The position numbers and the translations under genes are program-made. A stretch of 64,000 nt of DNA from Tranzscheliella williamsii (lineage: Eukaryota; Basidiomycota; Ustilaginomycetes; Ustilaginales; Ustilaginaceae), in contig JALBYF010000048.1 in assembly GCA_023212725.1 (NCBI GenBank), positions 84,951 to 148,950 of the forward strand, read 5' to 3'. Shown piece by piece: positions 20,794 to 29,429 of the stretch. A model generated the notes under the pieces. That model worked only from the letters and a program-made list of their open reading frames with translations, did not search any database and had not been told where the DNA came from. Positions within the stretch are counted from its first letter, which is position 1, and each line of letters opens with the position of its first letter.

Positions 20794-23700
20794 TTAAGAG
20801 GACTGAAGGTAGGCGGCCCAGGCGGCGTGCTCGATGGGGGCGCGGGGGGGTTCGCGGCCGGTCCAGCGAGCGAACTGGTGGCAGCCCTGTTCGAGGAGGA
20901 TGGTGATGCCGGGGCAGGTAGCCCAGAGCGGATGGTGCGGGGATGCGCGGGCATTGGCGTGTTCGGCGAGGGAGAGGAGGGCGGTGCGGTAGGGGCGGTA
21001 GCTCATGTCGATGACGACGCCGCCGCTGGGGTTGCGGAGGAGGTGGGCGGGCAGGTAGATGTGGTCTGAGTTGGGATCGAGGGAGGTGGCGGCTGCGGGG
21101 ATGTTGGAGACGACGACGCTGGGGCACTGGTGGGCGGGGAGGGAGGTGAGCTCGTCGAGCGTGCCGAGCACGCTGACGTTCCACGCGGGCGGCACTGCGG
21201 CGGCGAGACGGTCGGCGTTGGCGCGGGTGCGGTTGTACAGCAGGATGCGGCCGACACCCGCCTGGTGCGCGGCGTAGAGCGCGGCGCGCGCAGAGCCGCC
21301 AGCGCCGATGACGAGCGCCGTCAGCGCGGCGCGCCTATGCTCGGCACGCAGGCCGCGCTCGATCTGCGTTCGGATGGCAATCCAATCCGTGTTGTCCCCC
21401 ACCAGCGTCCGCGCCCCGCCCTCACCCCGCACCACGATCACCGTATTGACCGCCCCGATCGCCGCCGCCTCATCCGTGACCCGGTCCAGATGCGCCATGA
21501 TGCTCAGCTTGTGCGGGATGGTGACACTCGCCCCGCCAAAGTCTTCCGCACGCAGGAAGCGTGCCACCGTCCCGTCCACCTCGGCCGTCTCCATCAGCTC
21601 GTACCGGTGCGGCAGCCCCATCTCGGCAAAACCGGTGTTGTGCAGCAGCGGGCTCAGACTGTGCTGGATCGGCGAGCCGAAGAGCGCGAAGCGGAGCGGT
21701 GCCATCTCGCCGATCAACGTGCGCGCCGCCTGGATCTGGCGGAACGAAAGCTGGCCGGGAGCCGCCTTGGCCGGCATGGCCTCGTGCGTGATCGGCGTAA
21801 AGACCGGGTTCATGATCCTGCTGAACTGCCCAGCGACGCCCATGTTGACCGCCAGCAGCGGCTTGGCGGGTGCCGGCCCCGCCGCCGCGCCGACCGCAGC
21901 ACGAAAGCGCTCCAAAGCGTAGTTGTCCTCCATGCCGTTCGCCTTGCCGATGATCTTGACAATGTCGCCAAACTTGTGTGCGCGCGCGTAGATCTGCGCC
22001 GTCTCCGGGCCCTCCCACGCCAGCCGGCCGCTCCAGTCGTGCCATGAAGCGATAATCTTGCTATTGCCCTTGGCGGCAGCGACCGCTGCCAGCAGCTCGT
22101 CCTCCCATCCCAGCTCGACGTCGACGTACTCGCATCCGTGCCTGAGCGCCATCTTGACCAGCTCGAAATACTCCTCTCTGCGGCCGTCGGGGAACATGCC
22201 GCCCTGCGCCTTGGTCCGGACGGTGAAGACAATGGGGAGAGAGGTGCGGTGCCGGAGCGCCGCGAGCTGGTACTTGACGTAGTCGATCGGCGGTACCTGG
22301 GCCTCGGCCACCGGCTCGCCCGTCGGGTTGAGCAGATCAGCGCGGAACTCGAGCGCGTCGGCGCCGCTCTCGATGCTGCGAATCAGGTTCAGCTTCGGCT
22401 GAACATCCGGGAAGGTCAGCGAGAGGAAGTAAGTGTTGCGGCCGCCGGCGTGGCTGCCGACGACGAGGTCGCTAACCTGATTCGTGTCCTGGCCGGTGAC
22501 GAAGCGGAAGAAGCGGCCGACCTCCGCGTCCAAACCGAACGGCTTCTGGATGGTGTAGGATGCGTCGGGCACGTTGGGCGCGGCCGGTTGCACGATGGGT
22601 GTCTCCTCGGCGTACGAGACGAGCTCAACGCTCGAGCACTCGCTGAACCACGGGTTCCTGCGCTTGTAGACGTCCAGGATGGGCTCGCCGTACGCCGGAC
22701 GGTCGCTCGTCGAAAGGTACTTGACGATGGCGTCGGTGTCCCGCACGATGTAAACGACCGGGCCCCGTGTCTGGGCGTAATCGGCCAAGAGCTTGCGGCA
22801 CGCTTCCGTCTCCACCACCCCGCCGCCCAGCGAGAGCAGGTGCCCGGTCGGGTGGTCGCGGATGAGCTCCTCCAGGATCTCCAGCTCTTTCACTCGGAAC
22901 GCCGGCCAGCCGTGCTGCTTGACAAATTCGCCGAGACCGTCTTCGGATCCCAGCTTCTGGTTGAACACAACGTCGGCGTCAATGAACGGCCGGCCGAGCG
23001 CAGCCGCTCCGATCGCGCCGAGGTAGGTCTTTCCTGACGCGCGCATTCCGATGCAGATGACCGTGGCATCCTTCGGGTACTTTTGCGGCGGCAAGGCGTT
23101 GGACGTGGTGAAGCGAGTCAGAGCCGCCGCCTTGAGCTCCAACGAGCCTGGCTGTTTGAAGTGCGACGGAGAGATGCAGAGGGAGGGGGAGCACTCGGGG
23201 TCCACTCCGTGAGCGCGGATGCCGAGCTTGCGTTCCAGATCGTCCCACCAGTTGGGCCAGGTCTTCTCCACACAGCGCTTCTCCTCCAGGATCGCGTTTG
23301 GGGCGACGCTGGCAAGGACAGAGAAGGCCATGGCGACTCGATGGTCGTCGTAGCAGTGAACGCGAATCGCAGGGCGCAGCTGACGGTAGTCGATGCCAAA
23401 GATCTCGAGGCCGTCCGGGTGTTCTTTGGTGTCGACACCGAATTTGGCCAGCTCGTCCATCATGGCGCGGATGCGGTTGCACTCCTTGACGCGCTGGTTG
23501 GCGATCCCGGTGATGCGGGTAGAGGGCCGCGAGGTGGAGGTAGAGCCGTTGGCAAGCGGCGCCGAGGCCACAGCAAGCAGCACGGAGGCCGTCAGGAAGG
23601 CGTCAGTCATCGGCTCCATATCGACCTGGCCAATCTGCTTGAGCTCGCCAATCTTGGGCCCGATCACGGTGGTCGAGGTCTCGGTCTGGACGACCTTGCA

Positions 23701-25908
23701 GCCCATCGGCTCGAGCACCTCCTTGGCGAAGCGAGCGTCTCCCTGGAGGGAGGCGGAGCCGATGTTGGGGATGGTGCATTCAGTGCCCGTGATGGCGGCG
23801 ATAGCGAGGGGGTAGGTAGCGCTGCTGGCGTCGCTCTCAATGTCATAGACAGCAGGGGAGACATAGCGGCCCTGGGGGATGCGATAAGTGTTGCCCGGCC
23901 GGCTTGTAGAAGGATCCAGGAGGCGCTCGACCTTGATGCCAAAAGTGGCCATCATAGCAATGGTCATGTCGATGTACAGTTGGGAGATGACCTGGCCGCC
24001 CACGAGCTCTAGGACGACTTCTTCTGCAGCATAGGGCGCACAGAGAAGAATGGATGAGACGTACTGGGACGAGATGGTGGCTGAGAGCTGGATTTTTCCG
24101 CCCTTGAAACCCTGGGCGGTGCCCTTGACGGCCAGAGGTAGACACCCGGCGCCTTCCATGTAGTCGATAGACGTACCATTCGACCGCAAAGCATCGACCA
24201 GAGCGGCGATGGGCCGCTCCTTCATGCGCTTGTTGCCAGTGATAACGACCGGGTCTTCGGAGCCATTGTTTTGCACCAGCGTGACGACGGTGGCCATGAA
24301 ACGCGCGGCTGTCCCGGCATTCTGAAGATAGATCTGTTTGTTGTTGAGCGGACGATGCAAAGCGCCGCCGTTACCGTGAACTAAGATTGTCTCTCCTCCG
24401 TCTTCGAACTCGAACCGAGCTGCATCCAGGTCGTGGAGTCCGGCCATCATCACCTGGGTATCGTCGGAATGCAGCATGTTACGCAGGCGGCAAGTGTTCC
24501 CAGCCAGAGCTGCAAGAACAAGAGCCCGATTGGAAATGGACTTTGAGCCAGGCGTGGAAAGCGTCACTTTAGGGCGGTTGGGCTGCTGCAGGACAGGGGT
24601 GACGGTGGCGCCGAGAGAGAGGACGCGGCGGATGATGTCGTCACTGACGGTCGAAGCCTTGTCCTCGACGGTGTCGCCGATGGAGCTAAGCAGCACGATC
24701 TTCTTGTCGCTACCCGAGTTCTTCTTGTCGACCTTCATGATGTCGAGAAGGCGGTCGACGGTGATGTCGAGCGAGTCGCTGAGCTTGGTAACTCTGGAGT
24801 CGGAGAGAGTGACGGGGAGGTCGTACTCCTTGAGGCACCTAGTGAGTCGACCGATGGCTACCTGGCTAAGACCGTGCATGTAGCGGGCGACTTCGGCCTC
24901 GAGAATCATGCCGATGGAAACACACTCTCCGTGCAGCATGTCGGGCGTCAGCACTGCCTCGATAGCGTGGCCGATGGTGTGACCGAAATTAACCAGGTTT
25001 CGCAGACCGGTCTCCTTTTCGTCGATGGTGACAATGTGGGCCTTGACACCGACAGACCCTCGGATGACGTCTAACAACAGAGACTGCGCTTCGGTCCTAG
25101 ACTCGAGCGTCCGGCCTTGGTCGGGGGCAGCGTCTTTGGCAAATGGACCGAGGACGGCGGAACGGATGGCCGGTGCGCTGGATTCGAGCTTGGCGAAATC
25201 GATGGGATCCCAGATCGCTGCGGTCTTGACGACTTCTGCCATACCATTGCTGAACTCTCGGGCGGGAAGCGTCTTGAGCCAGGCAGCATCGATGAAGACG
25301 TAGGCGGGTTGGTGGAAGCTGCCGATGAGGTTCTTGCCTAGCGGATGATCGATGGCGGTCTTGCCACCGACCGCGGAGTCGACCATGGCAAGTAAAGTAG
25401 TGGGAATTTGGACGAACTTGAGGCCGCGCATAAAAGTGGCAGCTACAAAGCCAACCAGGTCGCCAATGACACCGCCGCCGACGGCAAGGACCACGGCGTC
25501 ACGGGTGACTCGATGCTCCAGCATCCAGTCTTCAATGTCATTCTTGCCTTGCCGACTCTTGGAAGCTTCTCCCGGCGGTATGACCTTAGTCAGAAGCCTC
25601 CAGGCAGAAGAGTCTAGCTCTGTAGCAGCCTTTTCGAATTCCCTGCGGAAGGTGGAAGTGACGCTGCATCTTGACTCAAGGTTTTCGTCGGTGATGAGGA
25701 CGTAGGTGGACGATTTTAGGGTAGAGAGGAGGGTCTTGGCAATGTGGGGGATCAGGTGGAAGCCGAGATGGATGGGAGTATCGAGGCACCGCACAGTGTG
25801 GATGGTAGCTTGCGACAGGGGATCGACCGAAGGCGGTGCATGGTAGGAGGGCGTTTTGGTCCTCAGCACGGGCTCGGCTTGGGGTGCCGACGCGGTTTGG
25901 CTAGCCAT
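20794..25908 (-). CDS. ARO1: Pentafunctional AROM polypeptide (shikimate pathway)
   Basis: One chain catalysing five consecutive steps from DAHP to EPSP, supplying chorismate for aromatic amino acids. 1704 residues, single exon, ATG at 25908-25906. Order: 3-dehydroquinate synthase (about 30-430; GGGVIGDLVGFVAATFMRG, SAVGGKTAIDHPLGKN, NFGHTIGHAIE); EPSP synthase (about 440-890; STPGSKSISNRAL, LQNAGTAARF, RMKERPIAALVDALR, DAFLTASVL); shikimate kinase (about 945-1120; P-loop GMRASGKTYLG); type I dehydroquinase (about 1155-1380; catalytic His in IIASWHDWSG, Schiff-base Lys in DIVKIIGKANG); shikimate dehydrogenase (about 1400-1704; GSPIQHSLSPLLHN, SVTIPHK, GDNTDW, GAGGSARAALYAA). All key residues I can check are present, so all five activities look intact. 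Slightly longer than yeast Aro1. The 3' third has stronger base skew than the rest. Confidence 0.98.
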   Translation of the reverse strand: MASQTASAPQAEPVLRTKTPSYHAPPSVDPLSQATIHTVRCLDTPIHLGFHLIPHIAKTLLSTLKSSTYVLITDENLESRCSVTSTFRREFEKAATELDSSAWRLLTKVIPPGEASKSRQGKNDIEDWMLEHRVTRDAVVLAVGGGVIGDLVGFVAATFMRGLKFVQIPTTLLAMVDSAVGGKTAIDHPLGKNLIGSFHQPAYVFIDAAWLKTLPAREFSNGMAEVVKTAAIWDPIDFAKLESSAPAIRSAVLGPFAKDAAPDQGRTLESRTEAQSLLLDVIRGSVGVKAHIVTIDEKETGLRNLVNFGHTIGHAIEAVLTPDMLHGECVSIGMILEAEVARYMHGLSQVAIGRLTRCLKEYDLPVTLSDSRVTKLSDSLDITVDRLLDIMKVDKKNSGSDKKIVLLSSIGDTVEDKASTVSDDIIRRVLSLGATVTPVLQQPNRPKVTLSTPGSKSISNRALVLAALAGNTCRLRNMLHSDDTQVMMAGLHDLDAARFEFEDGGETILVHGNGGALHRPLNNKQIYLQNAGTAARFMATVVTLVQNNGSEDPVVITGNKRMKERPIAALVDALRSNGTSIDYMEGAGCLPLAVKGTAQGFKGGKIQLSATISSQYVSSILLCAPYAAEEVVLELVGGQVISQLYIDMTIAMMATFGIKVERLLDPSTSRPGNTYRIPQGRYVSPAVYDIESDASSATYPLAIAAITGTECTIPNIGSASLQGDARFAKEVLEPMGCKVVQTETSTTVIGPKIGELKQIGQVDMEPMTDAFLTASVLLAVASAPLANGSTSTSRPSTRITGIANQRVKECNRIRAMMDELAKFGVDTKEHPDGLEIFGIDYRQLRPAIRVHCYDDHRVAMAFSVLASVAPNAILEEKRCVEKTWPNWWDDLERKLGIRAHGVDPECSPSLCISPSHFKQPGSLELKAAALTRFTTSNALPPQKYPKDATVICIGMRASGKTYLGAIGAAALGRPFIDADVVFNQKLGSEDGLGEFVKQHGWPAFRVKELEILEELIRDHPTGHLLSLGGGVVETEACRKLLADYAQTRGPVVYIVRDTDAIVKYLSTSDRPAYGEPILDVYKRRNPWFSECSSVELVSYAEETPIVQPAAPNVPDASYTIQKPFGLDAEVGRFFRFVTGQDTNQVSDLVVGSHAGGRNTYFLSLTFPDVQPKLNLIRSIESGADALEFRADLLNPTGEPVAEAQVPPIDYVKYQLAALRHRTSLPIVFTVRTKAQGGMFPDGRREEYFELVKMALRHGCEYVDVELGWEDELLAAVAAAKGNSKIIASWHDWSGRLAWEGPETAQIYARAHKFGDIVKIIGKANGMEDNYALERFRAAVGAAAGPAPAKPLLAVNMGVAGQFSRIMNPVFTPITHEAMPAKAAPGQLSFRQIQAARTLIGEMAPLRFALFGSPIQHSLSPLLHNTGFAEMGLPHRYELMETAEVDGTVARFLRAEDFGGASVTIPHKLSIMAHLDRVTDEAAAIGAVNTVIVVRGEGGARTLVGDNTDWIAIRTQIERGLRAEHRRAALTALVIGAGGSARAALYAAHQAGVGRILLYNRTRANADRLAAAVPPAWNVSVLGTLDELTSLPAHQCPSVVVSNIPAAATSLDPNSDHIYLPAHLLRNPSGGVVIDMSYRPYRTALLSLAEHANARASPHHPLWATCPGITILLEQGCHQFARWTGREPPRAPIEHAAWAAYLQSS

Positions 25909-27110
25909 TTCAGCAGCTTAGTTTGCTGCCACCGTTGCCCAGTAGTCCAGCAAAAGTGAGCGGTACTGAGGCAGGCACTAACCGATTGAAGAGCTTGGAC
26001 CAAGTAGCGAGGACCGACAGGACAAGCGAGCGATACTGCGGTCAGTAACTGTACGGCGCAAAGAGGAGCTTTACGGCTGTAAGGTTAAGGATAGAGCCTG
26101 TCGACGGATACTATCGATCGAACACGATCGAGGTAGATAGGCTGCACGGTAGGGTGCAGAGGCCAGCGTCGAGGCTCGTGCTCGACCTTGTTGCCCTAGC
26201 TTGCGTGCGCTTGAGGCGAGCCTTAGCACTTGGCAATTCAAGCTATGTTCAGAGAGAACAAAGCAAGTAGGATGCGGCGACGAGGGACAGCGGTGGGGGT
26301 GATGATGAGACGGGAGCAAGTGGGAAGCTTTGGCTCATTGCAAGAAGAACTCCAAAAAGGATGCATCGAATTAAAAGATGCAACGGCTGTTAACACGACC
26401 GTCCTGCCACCCATCACCACGCTTCACTGCTGCCCACACGCCTACGCTCCCACTCATTCATGAAGATGGCCCGCCATTCGTAGCTCATAGCGTACGATAC
26501 AGCGGGGCAAGCAAGTAAATGCATAAAAGTATACATGCCATAGCTTCCCTTTTGCAATGTTGATCGGTTCTGTTGACCACAGAATGTCCATTCGGACGAG
26601 AAAAGACAGAACGACATGGAGACCCTTTTACTCGTCTGCTATTCACCGACTTTAATACTGTAAAAAAGGCAGTGCCATGACTCGAATTGTTGTCACCGGC
26701 CTTTTGTCCGACTTTTGGAAACGCAAGACGGCAAGGGCGCAACAGATCTTCTTATCGGCCGGGAATGTTTCGCCGGCTTCTGTCCTCTGAACGGGTGGTC
26801 TCAAGGCCGCAATGACGGCTGGCGTCGAATCCAACTGTATCTGAAAGGTGCACAGGCAACTATAGCAAAGTTCAGATGCAATCCAAGCCGAATATGGTAA
26901 AAGTGAGAAGTCGTGCAGCGAACGTAGAACGACAGTATGTATACCAAGACGTCCCGATAAATGACGAAATTGCGAGGAAGTTGCGACGGGAAAAGAGCTG
27001 CAAGATCGTGGTCCCGTCGGATGGGGTGTCGGCATCAACACCGCCAGAAGCGTACGCGAGCGTTCCGACTCCGAGCGGACAGCGGCCACGTTAGGACAAG
27101 ACGACGGCGT
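25909..27110. other. Intergenic: ARO1 promoter and RRP14 3' flank
   Basis: 1.2 kb between two minus-strand genes. No supported ORF. A+T content rises between about 26250 and 26960, consistent with a promoter or 3' UTR zone. Nothing specific was identified. Confidence 0.5.
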
Positions 27111-28778
27111 CTACTTCTTGCCCCGGCCGATCTTTTTGCCCTCGAATCCGGGCCTGGCCTTGCCGAAAGACGGCTTCTTTGCCTTGGGCGTCTTGGATGC
27201 AGACAAGGTGGACGAGGATCCCTTTTTGCCGCCCTTTGTCTTGCCCGCTTTGCGAGCGGCGAGGTTGTCGGTCCTCCTCTTTTGTCGATCTGCCTGCTGC
27301 TTGACCTCGTTCTGCTGCCTCTCGTTCCATGCCTTGCTCGACTTCTCCTTTAGCTTTTCCTTCTTCTTGACCGCCTTTTTGAGCAGCTTCTCGTCGTCTC
27401 GAATCTTGACGCCCGACGCTGAAGCTAGTACCTTGTCCCATTGCTTCTTCTCGTCCATCTTGGCCGAAATGTCGCCTGCCTCTTCGCCCAGCTTTTCTGC
27501 CAGCTTTGCCTTCTTGGCTTCTTCCGCCTTCTTGCGATGCTCGAGCACCTGCAGCGCAGCCTTCGGGTCCGAGGGCAACGCGAGCCGGTTCTTCTTGCCC
27601 GCTGGCAGCGCGGCGCTAGCAGCGCCGACAGGGTCAAAGTCCAGAGAGGAAAAGTTCAACGAGGCGCCACTAACGTCAATGGTAGCGCCAGTCGAGCCAG
27701 CTCCATTCTTGCCTCCATAGCCAGGCTCGGCGACCAGGAGCGCAGGTGCCTTGGTAGCCACATTGAGCGTTTTTCCGTTGGCAGACGTAGCTCCGCCCTT
27801 GGCGTTGGCAGCAGCGGCGGCCTTCTTGGCCTTAGCGGCAGCCTTAGCATCTTTCTTCTTCTCCGCCTTGCGCTCGCGTGCGTCGCTTCTCTGCTTCCTG
27901 CGCTCCTCGAGCAGCTCCTCCTTGGAGCTTACAATGCTAGATCCATCCTCGGACGCTTCGTCGCCTGCATCTAACAGCCCACCCCGTTTGCGTTGCAAAC
28001 CGGCAATCTTGGCATGCAGCTTAGCTCGCAATGCTTCGATCGATGCTTTCCTTTCACCCTCGGTTTGAATGGGTTTCTTTTCGTCCGACAAGGCATTGAG
28101 GGCTGCAACACGGGCTGGAATGTCATCGACATCCGAGTCTTGCATGTCGTCATCCGTGTCTCCGGCGCTGGCACCATTAGGCAATGTTTTGCGCTCTTCT
28201 AGGTCGAGCTCGTCTGCGTCATCGTCAGTGACCATACCATCTACGCTCATCTCGACGTCCGAATCCTTCTCTGCGGCTTGGCGAGCTGCTTTGGCAGCAG
28301 CACGCTCAGCCTGCACCCGGGTGACGTCTTTGAAGTTGTCTGGGTCGAGTCTCTGCTTCTTCGCCTCGCGCATCTTGTCCTTGCGCTCTTTTGCCTCGAT
28401 CTCCGACTTGGCCTTCTTGCGCTTGTTCTTCATGTATTTGGAAGACACCGCGTCCTGGTCTGCCATGTCGTCGTGATCATCTTTGGTCAGGTAGAATTGA
28501 GGGGGAATGAGGTGGAGCAAGCACGTAAAGGCTGCATTGTGTTGCGTCAAGGAGCCCAAGTATTTCGAGGCGACTGCGTTGGACGAGGAAGCGGAAGTAG
28601 ATGGGTCTGCAGAGGAAGAGGGAGCCTCAGCATCGACGGCCGGAGCTGCCAAGGAAGTAAACGCCTCGCCATTGACGCTTTTGCTCTTCGTCGGTTTCTT
28701 TGCCGATTTTGGGGTACCAAGGGCCATGGTAGAGCCAGACGAAGCGTTCTTGCTCGCCGCCACCTTTGCTGGCGACAT
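27111..28778 (-). CDS. RRP14: Ribosome biogenesis protein RRP14/SURF6
   Basis: Nucleolar RNA-binding protein acting early in 60S (and 40S) subunit assembly. 555 residues, single exon, ATG at 28778-28776 (MSPAKVAASKN). The N-terminal half is Ser/Ala-rich with an LLHLIPPQFYL segment (about residues 88-98) typical of SURF6 N-termini. A Lys/Arg/Glu-rich central part with acidic clusters follows. The C-terminal SURF6 domain (about 430-530) contains KKQWDKVLASASGVKIRDD, KLLKKAVKKKEKLKEKSSK and WNERQQNEVKQQADRQKRR. It ends in a basic Gly/Lys tail (KKIGRGKK) suited to nucleolar retention. Divergent from RSA4, another 60S assembly factor, across a shared promoter. Confidence 0.9.
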   Translation of the reverse strand: MSPAKVAASKNASSGSTMALGTPKSAKKPTKSKSVNGEAFTSLAAPAVDAEAPSSSADPSTSASSSNAVASKYLGSLTQHNAAFTCLLHLIPPQFYLTKDDHDDMADQDAVSSKYMKNKRKKAKSEIEAKERKDKMREAKKQRLDPDNFKDVTRVQAERAAAKAARQAAEKDSDVEMSVDGMVTDDDADELDLEERKTLPNGASAGDTDDDMQDSDVDDIPARVAALNALSDEKKPIQTEGERKASIEALRAKLHAKIAGLQRKRGGLLDAGDEASEDGSSIVSSKEELLEERRKQRSDARERKAEKKKDAKAAAKAKKAAAAANAKGGATSANGKTLNVATKAPALLVAEPGYGGKNGAGSTGATIDVSGASLNFSSLDFDPVGAASAALPAGKKNRLALPSDPKAALQVLEHRKKAEEAKKAKLAEKLGEEAGDISAKMDEKKQWDKVLASASGVKIRDDEKLLKKAVKKKEKLKEKSSKAWNERQQNEVKQQADRQKRRTDNLAARKAGKTKGGKKGSSSTLSASKTPKAKKPSFGKARPGFEGKKIGRGKK

Positions 28779-29429
28779 GACAGAAGAAAGTGTGTGCTGT
28801 GGCCCTTGTAAGCCTGTGGTTGTAACAACGGAGTACTGCTAGGCCGCGCTTCGATATGGGAGCAAGAGTGCGTGTTGAGGCGTGCACGCAAGAATGGTAG
28901 AACCAGGCTTTGCGAGTCCCACTACTGGTATCAGAAGAGCCAGAAGTAGAGCAAGAGCAGGTAGCAAGGATGGAGCTTCACAAGGCAGAGAGGAGAGCTG
29001 CTGGGAGGGGAACAGAAGAGGGAAGGCAGCCAAGCTAGCCAACTGCGGTTTACTCGTCGGCGGCGCAATCCAGACATGCCAGAATTTCCAAAAATTTCAT
29101 CGTCGCGCCAAGCAGCAGAAAAACGACAGGACCATCCCATCGGGCAGCCATCTGCTGCATCACCGATCTGCCCTACCCTCTCCACTTTGTCGTGTGAGGG
29201 TAGATATCGGCAATCGGCCTTCGGTCATCGGTCAACGGCCACCTGCGAGAAAGTGGTTAATTCGTGAATGTTTCTGGCTTCTGCGTAAGAGAAAATTTGG
29301 AAGTCTCTGCCAGACTTTTGTGGGATAGGAAATAGGCCAGCACTCAGCCTGCCAAGCCGTAGACGTTCCTATCCTCATCACGGATATTCACTACCGTTGC
29401 CTCTCTGACCTTATCACAGTGCTACAAAG
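28779..29429. promoter_or_regulatory. Bidirectional promoter of two ribosome-assembly genes
   Basis: 651 bp separating the RRP14 and RSA4 starts. It contains the PAC/RRPE-like composite described at 29090-29105 and a second AAAATTT stretch (GAGAAAATTTGG, near 29289). No ORF is supported. Confidence 0.55.
29090..29105 (-). promoter_or_regulatory. PAC/RRPE-like composite element
   Basis: Read on the minus strand the site is CGACGATGAAATTTTT. The GATGA core of PAC (consensus GCGATGAG) runs directly into TGAAATTTTT, close to the RRPE consensus TGAAAATTTTT. In yeasts these two motifs mark ribosome-biogenesis promoters, and both flanking genes are 60S assembly factors. The match is imperfect (one A fewer in RRPE, GATGAA rather than GATGAG). 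Confidence 0.45.

Noticed and set aside
22138..23037. 299-codon plus-strand ORF inside ARO1
   Set aside because: Shadow frame of the AROM kinase and dehydroquinase domains.
26678..26683. TGACTC upstream of ARO1 as a Gcn4 site
   Set aside because: A single hexamer 770 bp from the start is expected by chance; no second copy or full TGACTCA nearby.
26652..27089. 145-codon minus-strand ORF downstream of RRP14
   Set aside because: It begins with a non-ATG codon and has no domain; most likely 3' flank.
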